In this document: positions 32,384 through 40,970 of the stretch, one piece after another | Numbering within the stretch: position 1 is the stretch's first letter | Layout: every line of letters begins with the position of its first letter | Origin: Lachnospiraceae bacterium | GTDB taxonomy: Bacteria > Bacillota > Clostridia > Lachnospirales > Lachnospiraceae | Direction of reading: 5' to 3' | DNA length: 64,000 nt | Assembly: GCA_910575555.1 (NCBI GenBank) | Contig: CAJTFX010000020.1 | Location: 17,383-81,382 of the forward strand | The notes under the pieces: model-generated | The model's database searches: none | The model's input: the letters and a program-made list of their open reading frames with translations, nothing else | Told to the model about the DNA's origin: nothing | Position numbers and translations under genes: made by a program

Positions 32384-32413
32384 GCGTTTCAAGAAATTGA
32401 AACGCTTATTTTT
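32384..32413 (+). terminator. Terminator/attenuator between precursors and processing genes
   Basis: A perfect stem GCGTTTCAA (32384-32392) / TTGAAACGC (32397-32405) with loop GAAA, then TTATTTTT. Placed after the precursors and 15 bases before the protease gene, it should let precursor mRNA outnumber that of the enzymes. Confidence 0.85.
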
Positions 32414-32427
32414 AAAGAGGTATAAAA

Positions 32428-33426
32428 ATGAAAATAGCAATTATTGATAGTGGAGTGGAAAAAAAGTATAGAAACAATGAGAGCATTATTGGTGGATGCA
32501 CATTCAAATATGTAAATAATAATATTGTTTTTATAAAAGATAAATATATTGATGAAAATGGTCATGGAACAAATACTTTTCAAATACTTCAACATTATGG
32601 AGGTGAAAAGAATACTTATTATATAGTAAAAATATTAGATAAAAATAATGAGACGAGCATAGAAATATTGATACAAGCGTTAAAACATTTAATGCAGAGT
32701 GACATAGATATTATACATTTAAGTTTAGCGATAGTGGAGGAAAATTTTCCGGGGATGATGGAGTTAAAAAAAATTTGTAATAATATTTCTAAAAAGAATA
32801 AATTACTTATATGTGCGCAGAAAAATAAAACTAATATTCCCTCATATCCGGCGGCTTATGAATCGGTTATAGGGGTTAATTCGATATATACGAATAGTCA
32901 TGATGATATATGGTATAATTCCTTTCAGACTATACAGTGTTATGCAAATGCGGTAGCAAAATTGGTAGAAGGATTAAATGGCAAATATGTTTTTTTTGGT
33001 GGAACAAGTAAAAGTGCGGCTGTAGTTACTGGTATGGTGTCAAAAAGTATGGAGATAGAAAAAAATTATGATGTGCAGGATATTTTGTATAGATTAGCTG
33101 TGCGTCATAAATGGGACATTGACTCAGATGTAGATTCTTCTAAAGAATTTAGAAATTATAATTATGAAAGAAGCATTCGTCAGAAATATTCTTCAGAAGT
33201 ATACAGTTTAGTAAAACGTGTGTTATGTGAGGTTTTAAATAAAGAAGCACAAATAGATTGTTTCAAACCTCTGCCGGAACAGAATATTTTTCTTGACGGA
33301 GAAACGTGCTACATATTTTTAAAAGCACTGGAAAAAGAATTTTCTGTCGAAATAGATCTTACCAATATTTTTTATACTTCGGTGTATTCATTTAATTCAA
33401 TTATTGATTTGTTTTTAGAGAGGTAA
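32428..33426 (+). CDS. Subtilisin-like protease fused to an acyl-carrier-like domain
   Basis: A 332-residue protein. Residues 1-240 are an S8 (subtilisin) protease with a full triad: Asp7 in AIIDSG, His46 in DENGHGTNT, Ser194 in FGGTSKSAAVVTG. There is no signal peptide, so it acts in the cytoplasm or is exported another way. Residues about 250-332 are helical and end FSVEIDLTNIFYTSVYSFNS followed by IIDLFLER, resembling acyl-carrier-related proteins of peptide maturation systems, with SF where carriers have DSL. It is probably the leader peptidase for the modified peptide, as the exporter next door has no peptidase domain. The start has AGAGG nine bases upstream. Confidence 0.8.
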   Translation: MKIAIIDSGVEKKYRNNESIIGGCTFKYVNNNIVFIKDKYIDENGHGTNTFQILQHYGGEKNTYYIVKILDKNNETSIEILIQALKHLMQSDIDIIHLSLAIVEENFPGMMELKKICNNISKKNKLLICAQKNKTNIPSYPAAYESVIGVNSIYTNSHDDIWYNSFQTIQCYANAVAKLVEGLNGKYVFFGGTSKSAAVVTGMVSKSMEIEKNYDVQDILYRLAVRHKWDIDSDVDSSKEFRNYNYERSIRQKYSSEVYSLVKRVLCEVLNKEAQIDCFKPLPEQNIFLDGETCYIFLKALEKEFSVEIDLTNIFYTSVYSFNSIIDLFLER

Positions 33427-33429
33427 ACT

Positions 33430-35142
33430 ATGAGTAATATAAAAAGATTTTTTAAAATGATGATGAAATATAAAAAAGAACATCTTATAGCGATTGTTTT
33501 GCTTACAATTAATGGCATAACTTATAGTATGGAGCCGTTTTTTACAAAGTCAATTATTGATGTGGTTATACCGCAAAAAAACGTAGTTGAGTTATTAAAA
33601 TTGACAGGTATTTTTTTGGCAGTTATAATCATCGAGAAGGTAAGTAAATTATTTTCGGACTATGTTTATTCGGAAATGGGAAAGAGTTTTACATTTCAAT
33701 TAAAAAGAGATTTAATCAGCCACTTACAAAAGCAATCAGGAGATTACTATTGCAAGATGAAAGCAGGCGAAATTAATAATATAATTAATAATGATGTTGA
33801 TGCTTTGGAAGATATGGCTACAAAAATGTTGTTTACTACAATAAAGGATATTATAACTTCTGCTCCGATTATTGTGTATTTGTTCATTTTAAAAAAAGAT
33901 TTGTTTTTGGTCTTGCTTTTGATTTATCCAATTACATATTTTGTACAAAAGAAATTTTCAAAAAAAATAGAATATTATTCGATCCAAGCTAGAATTGTAT
34001 TGGAAGATTATGTTACCATAATAAATGAATTTCTCAAGTCACCTATAAACTATGTGAAGTTGGGAAATAATACATACTTCAAAAATAAGTTTAAAGAATC
34101 AGAAGAAAAATATAAAAAATATGGAATAAAATCAGACAAAGTGTATTCAGAATACATAACATTATCAACGATGACCAATTATATAGTGTTGTTAGCAATT
34201 TTGCTGATTGGGGGATATGGTATAATCGAAAATAACATGACAATTGGGATTATGGTAGTCTTTATACAATATTCATCTAAGATGGTTATACCTATATTGG
34301 CTATAAGTCAAGCTAATGTTAGAATTAAGCAGTCAAAAGAATCTGTCGATAGAATTTTTCAGATTCTGGATTCAAGTAGCAATATTAGTGATGAATTAGC
34401 GGCTTTGCAGTGCGGCATAGATAATGGGGAAATACTTATACAGGGGGTTTCCTTTTCTTACGATACGAGAGAAATATTGCACAATTTGACGATGCTGGCG
34501 AAAGCGGGTGAAAAAGTTGCAATAGTTGGAGAAAGTGGATCAGGAAAGTCAACAATAATCAATTTGCTGTATAGACTTTGGGATTTTAAGGAAGGAAATA
34601 TTTATATTGATGGGGTAGAAATTCATAGGTTTAATATAAATTATTTGCGTGAAAGAATAGGTATTGTATCACAGGACATTTTTTTATTTCATGATACTAT
34701 TTTAAACAATTTGACATTAGGAAATACTGATATTTCTATGGAACAAGTAATTGAGGTGGCAAAAAAGGTTAATATTTATAATGATATAATAAATTTGGAT
34801 TTGGGTTTCAATACAGTTATTGGCGATAATGGGGTAAAACTATCTGGAGGTCAAAAGCAACGTTTATCAATTGCTAGGACAATATTGAAAAATAATCCTA
34901 TTATCGTTTTTGATGAGGCGACATCGGCATTAGATAATCATACAGAGATGGAAATAGAACTTCATTTGCTGGACTATTTTAAAAATAAGACGTTGATTAT
35001 TATTTCTCATCGCTTGGAAAGCATTGTAAATGCCAATAGGATTTATGTATTAGAGAATGGAATGATAAAAGAGAGTGGTACATATGATGAACTAATACAA
35101 AGTAAAAGCCTGTTTTGTAGCATTTTCAACCTTCAATTTTAA
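33430..35142 (+). CDS. ABC exporter for the RiPP
   Basis: A 570-residue half-transporter: six membrane helices (about 15-290) fused to an ATPase with Walker A VGESGSGKST, signature LSGGQKQRLSIART and Walker B NPIIVFDEATSALD, H-loop IISHRLE. No N-terminal C39 peptidase is present, so the leader must be cut by another enzyme, probably the S8 protease just upstream. The gap to that gene is three bases. It should work as a homodimer in the membrane and export the matured peptide. A terminator follows. Confidence 0.92.
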   Translation: MSNIKRFFKMMMKYKKEHLIAIVLLTINGITYSMEPFFTKSIIDVVIPQKNVVELLKLTGIFLAVIIIEKVSKLFSDYVYSEMGKSFTFQLKRDLISHLQKQSGDYYCKMKAGEINNIINNDVDALEDMATKMLFTTIKDIITSAPIIVYLFILKKDLFLVLLLIYPITYFVQKKFSKKIEYYSIQARIVLEDYVTIINEFLKSPINYVKLGNNTYFKNKFKESEEKYKKYGIKSDKVYSEYITLSTMTNYIVLLAILLIGGYGIIENNMTIGIMVVFIQYSSKMVIPILAISQANVRIKQSKESVDRIFQILDSSSNISDELAALQCGIDNGEILIQGVSFSYDTREILHNLTMLAKAGEKVAIVGESGSGKSTIINLLYRLWDFKEGNIYIDGVEIHRFNINYLRERIGIVSQDIFLFHDTILNNLTLGNTDISMEQVIEVAKKVNIYNDIINLDLGFNTVIGDNGVKLSGGQKQRLSIARTILKNNPIIVFDEATSALDNHTEMEIELHLLDYFKNKTLIIISHRLESIVNANRIYVLENGMIKESGTYDELIQSKSLFCSIFNLQF

Positions 35143-35157
35143 TTATTCAGCAATATA

Positions 35158-35212
35158 TACGAAAGCGACAAGAAGAGCAGCAAAAGCTAATCTGCGCTTT
35201 CGTATTTATTTT
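35158..35212 (+). terminator. Terminator after the exporter gene
   Basis: TACGAAAGCG (35158-35167) pairs perfectly with CGCTTTCGTA (35195-35204), followed by TTTATTTT. It separates the biosynthesis operon from the two-component operon. Confidence 0.85.
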
Positions 35213-35315
35213 GCCTAATTGGATTGTTCTTATATGTACATTTGGAAAGGAATAGAATATAATGAGATCATTAAGTTTGGCAGAATGATTTCAGATATGT
35301 ATTTCATTGTCGTTT

Positions 35316-35346
35316 TGACAAAAATTTGACTTTTCTATTGTAGAGT
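35316..35346 (+). promoter_or_regulatory. Response-regulator box and promoter of the two-component operon
   Basis: TGAC at 35316 and 35327 (11-bp period) within TTGACAAAAATTTGACTTTTC, then TAGAGT (35341-35346) as the -10. The same arrangement occurs at 37240-37270 before the ABC genes. The boxes take the place of the -35. Confidence 0.55.
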
Positions 35347-35373
35347 TGAATATTGAAGGAGATGATTAATTCT

Positions 35374-36045
35374 ATGAATTATAAATTATTGGTTTTGGAT
35401 GATGAACCTACCATTTGTAATCTTATGAAGATACATTTTGAAACAGAAGGATATATAGTATATACGGCAAATGATGCACAAGAAGGAACAAAACTGCTGT
35501 CAATCAATCCAGATTTGATTTTATTGGATATAAATATGCCTGATACTGATGGAATTGAATTTTGTAAGAAAATGAGACAACATATTGACTGCCCTATTAT
35601 TTTTTTGACATCAAGAATAACTGAACAGGATAAAATCAAGGGATTGCAAGTTGGAGGTGATGATTATATAACTAAACCTTTTAGCATTGCAGAATTAACT
35701 GCTCGTGTGGAGGCACATTTAAGGCGTGAAAGCAGGAGCCGCCACTGTAGTGTGAAAATATATGGTGAATTAATGATTGAGTATAATGAAAGATGTGTAT
35801 ATTTTAAAGATCAGCTTATACCATTTTCAAAAAAGGAATTTGATATTATTGAATTTCTTTCTTTAAATGCAGGACAGGTATTCACTAAAGAAATGTTATA
35901 TGAACGGCTTTGGGGATTTGATGCAGATGGTAACAGTGATGTTTTAAAAGAACATATACGCAGGATTCGGACAAAGATAATGAAGGTAACAGATGAAAAT
36001 TATATTGATACAGTGTGGGGAGTAGGATACAAATGGATAAAATAA
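35374..36045 (+). CDS. OmpR-family response regulator of the RiPP cluster
   Basis: A 223-residue regulator. Receiver: LLVLDDEPTI, Asp in LILLDINMPDTDG, Lys in DDYITKPFSIAEL. Winged-helix domain (about 128-223): FSKKEFDIIEFLSLNAGQVF, SDVLKEHIRRIRTKI and DTVWGVGYKWIK. ATG 35374 is chosen over the upstream in-frame TTG and ATG, which overlap AAGGAG. It overlaps the kinase start. Probable targets are its own promoter and the immunity transporter at 37300, where matching 11-bp repeats are found. Confidence 0.9.
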   Translation: MNYKLLVLDDEPTICNLMKIHFETEGYIVYTANDAQEGTKLLSINPDLILLDINMPDTDGIEFCKKMRQHIDCPIIFLTSRITEQDKIKGLQVGGDDYITKPFSIAELTARVEAHLRRESRSRHCSVKIYGELMIEYNERCVYFKDQLIPFSKKEFDIIEFLSLNAGQVFTKEMLYERLWGFDADGNSDVLKEHIRRIRTKIMKVTDENYIDTVWGVGYKWIK

Positions 36046-37229
36046 AAGGGTATTTAAGGCATCAGTCAATAAGAAAATCTTTTTTTATCATAGTATCTAT
36101 TATAGCAATAATTGTTATTATGCTATCTGTAGGAACTGTTGGTATCTGCACTAGAATACATGATAATATACTTTTATCAAAAGCGTTTGTAATTAATCCT
36201 GTAGAAATAAATCCTAGTAATGATGGGACATTTAAGGTTAGCGGAAGTATGGTTGAAGAGAATGGATCGGATACATATACTGATAGAGAGATGATGATTT
36301 GTCGCATTACAGAAGTTATGATTATTATATGCCCGCTGTTGTTTTCATTTTTGGGAATATGGTGTGCGGGAACTATATTTTACCATATTAAATTGAAAAA
36401 ACCCTTATTGTTATTAAATCAGGGGATTTCGCATATTTCATTAAATGATTTGGAGTTCTCTTTTGATTATCAGGAGCCGGATGAATTAGGGTGTTTATGT
36501 AGTGCTTTTGAAAAAATGAGGGAACAATTATTAGAGAATAATGTTCAAATGTGGAATATGATTGAGGAAAGGAGACAGATAAATGCTAGTGTGGCGCATG
36601 ATTTGCGTACTCCTATTACGGTAATTAAAGGGTACAGTGAGTATTTAGAACGTAATCTTGCAAAGGGAGTAATGGCACAAGATAATATATTAGATATAGT
36701 GGTATATATGAAACAAGCTGCAAATAGACTGGAAGATTACGCAAATTCTGTTCATGATGTTCAAATGCTAGAGGATATAAGCTTAGAGTATACAGACATA
36801 GAACTGGCTGATTTGTATAATGAAATAAAATCCAGTTTAGAGATTATAGAGCAAGAATTAGGTAAACAAATTAAAGTAATTAATAATTTACCAAATACAA
36901 GCGTTTATCTTTCCTCAACGGCTGTGTTCCGTATTTTGGAAAATATTGTACGAAATGCGTGTCGTTATTGTAAGAATTTGGTTTTAGTAGAAATATCTTT
37001 AATTGATCAGGACCTAATTATAACTACAACAGATGATGGAAAGGGGTTTACTGAACAGGACTTGAAAAAAGCACTAAATCCATTTTATAAGGATAAAGGG
37101 CAAAGAGACCATTATGGAATAGGTTTAACTATATGCAAGGTATTATCTCAAAAACATGGGGGAGATATTTTCTTGTCTAATGTACAGGATGGTGGTGCCA
37201 AAGTTACTGTAAAAATTAAAATAAAATAA
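36033..37229 (+). CDS. Sensor histidine kinase of the RiPP cluster
   Basis: A 398-residue kinase with two membrane helices (about 20-40 and 95-120) around a short extracellular loop of some 55 residues, then a HAMP-like linker. H-box SVAHDLRTPITVIKGYSEYL (His near 191), N-box LENIVRNACRYCK, G-box TDDGKGFTEQDL and HYGIGLTICKVL. ATG 36033 lies inside the regulator gene (13-base overlap) with GGGGAG upstream. By position it may detect the peptide or another lantibiotic-like compound and turn on the transporter (inference). Confidence 0.9.
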   Translation: MDKIKGYLRHQSIRKSFFIIVSIIAIIVIMLSVGTVGICTRIHDNILLSKAFVINPVEINPSNDGTFKVSGSMVEENGSDTYTDREMMICRITEVMIIICPLLFSFLGIWCAGTIFYHIKLKKPLLLLNQGISHISLNDLEFSFDYQEPDELGCLCSAFEKMREQLLENNVQMWNMIEERRQINASVAHDLRTPITVIKGYSEYLERNLAKGVMAQDNILDIVVYMKQAANRLEDYANSVHDVQMLEDISLEYTDIELADLYNEIKSSLEIIEQELGKQIKVINNLPNTSVYLSSTAVFRILENIVRNACRYCKNLVLVEISLIDQDLIITTTDDGKGFTEQDLKKALNPFYKDKGQRDHYGIGLTICKVLSQKHGGDIFLSNVQDGGAKVTVKIKIK

Positions 37230-37239
37230 TTTATATTTG

Positions 37240-37270
37240 TGACTGAAAATTGACTTTTCTTCTTTATACT
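37240..37270 (+). promoter_or_regulatory. Response-regulator box and promoter of the immunity transporter
   Basis: TGAC at 37240 and 37251 (11-bp period) in GTGACTGAAAATTGACTTTT, and -10 TATACT at 37265-37270. The distance from second TGAC to -10 (14 bases) equals that at 35327-35341. Confidence 0.6.
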
Positions 37271-37299
37271 CTCCTTAATAAACGAAAGGAGAGTTTTTT

Positions 37300-38178
37300 A
37301 TGAGCATCAAGATCAATTCTTTGCAGAAGAGGTATAATTCGCATACTGTTTTAGATGGAATAAATATGACTATTGAAGATGGTATGTTTGGATTATTAGG
37401 GCGCAATGGCGCAGGCAAAACAACACTTATGAGAATTTTGGCTACATTGATAAAGCCCACTAATGGAACTGTTGTATTCAATGGAATATCAGTAGATAAC
37501 ACGAAAGAAATCAGAAAAATAATTGGCTATTTGCCACAGGATTTTTCATTCTATCCTGATATGACAGTGTATGAGAGTATGCAGTATGCAGCGGCATTAT
37601 CCCAAGTTCCGGCTATAATGCAAAATAATAAAATTCCTCAACTATTAAAACAGGTAAACTTGTGGGAAGTAAAAAAGAAGAAAGTAGGGATGTTGTCTGG
37701 AGGAATGAAGAGAAGACTTGGAATAGCACAGGCAATGTTACATGATCCCAAAGTATTAATTGTAGATGAACCCACTATTGGACTTGATCCGGAGGAAAGG
37801 TTAAGATTTTATAATTTATTGGAAGGATATTCTGAAAATAGGATTGTCATACTCTCCACTCATATAGTAGCTGATATTGAAGCTACATGCGAGAGAGTAG
37901 GTGTATTAGATTCGGGGAAATTAGTTTTTGACGGTACAATAAGCCACTTAGCAGAAAATGCGAAAGAAAAGGTGTTTGAATTAACTGTTCTTAAAAATGA
38001 GCAGGACATTGTTCAAAAAAAGTATCATGTTTTGACAAGTCAGTCAAGTCTTGGAAAGATAAAGATGAGAGTATTAAGTGATGATTACCCGATTTTAGGA
38101 AATCCGGTTTTATGCAGCCCGACAGTAGAAGATGGCTATATGCAATTACTTCGCAAATTAGATAGGGAGGAAAAATAA
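37300..38178 (+). CDS. ABC transporter ATPase, immunity type
   Basis: A 292-residue ATPase. Walker A LLGRNGAGKTTLM, Q-loop LPQDFSFYPDMT, signature MLSGGMKRRLGIA, Walker B KVLIVDEPTIGLDP, H-loop STHIVADIE. Of the drug/lantibiotic-export class (CcmA/BcrA-like). GAAAGGAG lies seven bases before ATG. It is followed without a gap by two permease genes. Likely expels the cluster's own peptide or a related one (inference from context). Confidence 0.9.
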   Translation: MSIKINSLQKRYNSHTVLDGINMTIEDGMFGLLGRNGAGKTTLMRILATLIKPTNGTVVFNGISVDNTKEIRKIIGYLPQDFSFYPDMTVYESMQYAAALSQVPAIMQNNKIPQLLKQVNLWEVKKKKVGMLSGGMKRRLGIAQAMLHDPKVLIVDEPTIGLDPEERLRFYNLLEGYSENRIVILSTHIVADIEATCERVGVLDSGKLVFDGTISHLAENAKEKVFELTVLKNEQDIVQKKYHVLTSQSSLGKIKMRVLSDDYPILGNPVLCSPTVEDGYMQLLRKLDREEK

Positions 38179-39558
38179 ATGAAGCAGTTATTTTTTATTG
38201 AATGTAAAAAAGTTTTGAGAAGTGTGGTTTTTTGGATTTTTGTTTTAATTTTATCTTTTACTTTTTTCATGCATTATGGGAACATAGCCGAAGATGAAAT
38301 AATACAGACGCATAATCCGTCATCATTATTCTATTCTGCCCCAAATAATGAATACGCTCCAGAGCAAAGAGACCTGTCTGATGCAAATGAGCAGGAAATG
38401 ATGATGTTGTCAGCTACTAAAAAACTACTATTTTGCTACAAAGAAAATTCGTATGAATATTATCCGTTTGGATATGTCAAAGAGAAAGTAATGTCTGATA
38501 AGGAGCAGCATATTATATTGCAGTATTTGGAAGAGCTTACAGGGCTGGATGAACAAGCAATTAATGGTTCGGGCAGTAGCTTCGCCTCAGAAAACTCAGA
38601 GGAAATTGAAATTTCAGGTGGTGGGGCATTTATTTTGGAACCCGGTAAAGGAAGTACAAATGATGAAGGTCAATTTATTATAGAACCCGAAGATTGGGAA
38701 TATACAGAGAAATCTACGATTACTTCAAATGAGCATATAAATGTCAGTGATGAATTGACTATACAAGTGTCATTTGAACGATTTAAGGAAATAATGGATA
38801 GTGTCAATAAAATAATTGGAAAAAATTCATATTTTAGTTGGACGATGCTTAACCTGTATTATGGTGAAAGCGATATGGGAGATGATCCGATAACATTGAC
38901 ACAGCATAATGAATTTTATTATAAAGATAGAATAACAGGGGCGTTTGCTAGATACTACTGTGACAGTATATCATTGGCTCTTTTATGGTTGCCAGCATTT
39001 GTTGTGGTTGGAATAATGCTAAAGGATAAACGCCACAAGATTCAAGAGTTGGCATATACACGCTCTTTATCAAGTCATAAACTGATATTAACCCGATATT
39101 TTGCATGTATAGTAATGATGATGATTCCTATATTTCTGCTACCATTAAAAAGTTTTTTTGATTTAATACTATATGCAAAGAGTGCGGGAGTTCAAATTGA
39201 TATGTTAGCGTTTCCGAAATATATATTGGGCTGGATTCTGCCGACCATTTTATTTGTGTCGTCACTTGCTTTACTTTTAACAACATTGGTGGAAAACTAT
39301 ACTGCTATTTTGATAGTGGGAATCATGTGGCTTTTCGGCAGACCATCAGTTGGAAAATTGAATGGTGGAAATTATGAAATATTTGATTTAATCATTCGGC
39401 ATAATACATTAAAAGGATATGGCAGAATGATGCAAAATATAAATATACTTGTTGCTAACAGGTTATTAATGGTTCTAATTTCTATAATGTTGTTAGGATT
39501 GTCGATTTATGTATATCAAGTAAAACAAAGAGGAGGGTTGAGGTTTGGCGCAAAGTAA
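38179..39558 (+). CDS. ABC permease with large extracytoplasmic domain
   Basis: A 459-residue membrane protein. The first helix (about 12-30) is followed by some 230 extracytoplasmic residues, acidic and Ser/Gly-rich in part (INGSGSSFASENSEEIEISG), and then five or six helices (about 262-450). ABC-2 permeases with such a loop are typical of transporters for cell-envelope peptides. ATG directly follows the ATPase stop. Its end overlaps the next permease by 14 bases. Confidence 0.85.
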   Translation: MKQLFFIECKKVLRSVVFWIFVLILSFTFFMHYGNIAEDEIIQTHNPSSLFYSAPNNEYAPEQRDLSDANEQEMMMLSATKKLLFCYKENSYEYYPFGYVKEKVMSDKEQHIILQYLEELTGLDEQAINGSGSSFASENSEEIEISGGGAFILEPGKGSTNDEGQFIIEPEDWEYTEKSTITSNEHINVSDELTIQVSFERFKEIMDSVNKIIGKNSYFSWTMLNLYYGESDMGDDPITLTQHNEFYYKDRITGAFARYYCDSISLALLWLPAFVVVGIMLKDKRHKIQELAYTRSLSSHKLILTRYFACIVMMMIPIFLLPLKSFFDLILYAKSAGVQIDMLAFPKYILGWILPTILFVSSLALLLTTLVENYTAILIVGIMWLFGRPSVGKLNGGNYEIFDLIIRHNTLKGYGRMMQNINILVANRLLMVLISIMLLGLSIYVYQVKQRGGLRFGAK

Positions 39559-40159
39559 TTATTATATATTAGCAAAAGAGAACTTTAAAATAGCGGTTAG
39601 AAAGACTACCCTTCCGACATTGATAATCCTTGTACTTGTCCCATTTGTTTTTGGAACATCAAATTTAAATAGTATGAAAGCAGCAGAATGTTTGGAAAAA
39701 ATGGTTGGATTGATTGGCATACCAATTTTTGTGCCTATTCTGAAACCAGAACAGGACACTGCTATTCGGGAGGGTATTTTTACAAAAGAATTTCCATATA
39801 GAGTAATTGTTGTTTTCAGGCTTATTATGGCTACGATGCTAACAGTTCTATCAATTTATTTTTTTGAACTTTATATGTTGAATCATGGTTGCATTTTTCC
39901 TATATATAAATACTTGTATCGGGCAATAATGGTTACGATGCTGTTAGGTGGATGCGGACTTTGTGCTTCTGCGATTACAGGAAGTACATTAGCTGGTTAT
40001 TTAATATCGTTTGTGTGCTATTTTGTTTCACAATTGAATATTTTGGGATGGGCAATGAACATTGTTTCAAGTGGAGTTAATGTTTTACACCTCATTATAC
40101 TATTTGCATTATATTTCATAATTGTACTAATAGGTGGAAACTCTTGTAATAGTAATTGA
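39545..40159 (+). CDS. Second ABC permease of the immunity transporter
   Basis: A 204-residue membrane protein with five to six hydrophobic segments (FVFGTSNLN, VGLIGIPIFVPILKP, VIVVFRLIMATMLTVLSIYF, then others to the end). The start is TTG 39545 within the previous gene, with GAGGAGG about 8-10 bases upstream. Weak similarity to other permeases; it is assigned by context and hydropathy. With 37300 and 38179 it makes a three-gene LanFEG-like unit. Confidence 0.78.
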   Translation: MAQSNYYILAKENFKIAVRKTTLPTLIILVLVPFVFGTSNLNSMKAAECLEKMVGLIGIPIFVPILKPEQDTAIREGIFTKEFPYRVIVVFRLIMATMLTVLSIYFFELYMLNHGCIFPIYKYLYRAIMVTMLLGGCGLCASAITGSTLAGYLISFVCYFVSQLNILGWAMNIVSSGVNVLHLIILFALYFIIVLIGGNSCNSN

Positions 40160-40173
40160 ACGTATCTGTAGTG

Positions 40174-40220
40174 TTAAAAACACAGCCTGAAATAATTATT
40201 TATTTCAGACTGTGTTTTCT
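40174..40220. terminator. Bidirectional terminator
   Basis: AAAACACAG-C-CTGAAATAA pairs with TTATTTCAG-A-CTGTGTTTT, with A and T runs on the two sides. It serves the immunity operon and the convergent regulator. Confidence 0.88.
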
Positions 40221-40446
40221 ACTGTTCAGTAGATGGAACATATTCCAATAGATCAGCAATGGAGCAATTAAGTGTGTGACAAATTCGCACAAGCACTTCT
40301 GTATCCAGCCGGGTAATGGTATTATTGATATATCCATTTAGTTGAGAGCGTTGAATTTCTGCTTTCTGGCAGAATTTGTTTTTACTTAAACCAGACTCTT
40401 TGAGTAACTGTCCTAAGTGAATTTTGATACTTCCGTTTCGGCTCAA
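40219..40446 (-). CDS. XRE-family regulator
   Basis: A 75-residue helix-turn-helix protein: IHLGQLLKESGLSKNKFCQK, recognition region EIQRSQLNGYINN and closing LVRICHTLNCSIADLLEYVP. TTG at 40446 is preferred because GGGAGG lies seven bases upstream on the minus strand; an in-frame ATG at 40488 would place the ribosome site inside the gene. It diverges from the gene at 40587. Similar small regulators sit next to many clostridial mobile genes. Target unknown. Confidence 0.78.
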   Translation of the reverse strand: MSRNGSIKIHLGQLLKESGLSKNKFCQKAEIQRSQLNGYINNTITRLDTEVLVRICHTLNCSIADLLEYVPSTEQ

Positions 40447-40586
40447 TTTTGTACCTCCCTGTCGAATAGTGTCATAATAAGTAGACACAAACTGTTTGAC
40501 TAATTAAGTATACATTAGTTAAAATTGACATATCAGTTATAGAAAGTTACGGATAAGAAGTTATACCACAGAAAGGAAGGAGACAA

Positions 40587-40802
40587 ATGAGTAAGAGAGC
40601 CGCTAAAGATGTAATTAAGAAAATTGCTAAAAGAGAAGGAAAAAGTGAACGTGAAATCAGAGAGGAAATGGAGAAAGCTATTATGATTGGTTTCTTAAAC
40701 ATGGGAACAAGACATAAGTGGGATAGTCTGTTTGGATCAGGGCGGTTGCCAAGCCCAGAGGAATTTATTGCAGTTTTATCAATGGAGGTTGTGAGAAGAT
40801 AG
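40587..40802 (+). CDS. Small helical protein, possibly Spo0A C-terminal-like
   Basis: A 71-residue basic protein with AAGGAAGGAGA before ATG. KKIAKREGKSEREIREEMEK followed by AIMIGF resembles the second half of the Spo0A DNA-binding domain (KKYNTTPSRVERAIRHAIE), and RHKWDSLFGSGRLPSPEEFI lies after it. The relation is suggested by pattern only. TTGACA at 40527-40532 may be its -35. Probably regulatory; no target known. Confidence 0.6.
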   Translation: MSKRAAKDVIKKIAKREGKSEREIREEMEKAIMIGFLNMGTRHKWDSLFGSGRLPSPEEFIAVLSMEVVRR

Positions 40803-40903
40803 GCAGAGCAATAATGTTTTGTTTGGATGATTTTATGCTTACATATTCAAACGAAAGGGCTATTTTCTTTAAATATGAATTTTCAAATTTTTCTATTTTG
40901 ATG

Positions 40904-40970
40904 CCGTTTTCTGCAAAAACAGTCCACTTTCTGCAAGGGTAATTGACCTTTAAGCATATTTTGCTATTAT
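40904..40970 (+). promoter_or_regulatory. Tandem site and promoter (site I)
   Basis: CCGTTTTCTGCAA (40904-40916) and CCACTTTCTGCAA (40924-40936), 20-bp period; TTGACC (40943-40948), 16-bp spacer, TATTAT (40965-40970). Nearly identical to site G, 30 kb away on the other side of the transposon and RiPP cluster. A leader of about 280 bases without a gene (40971-41258) follows before 41259. Confidence 0.8.
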
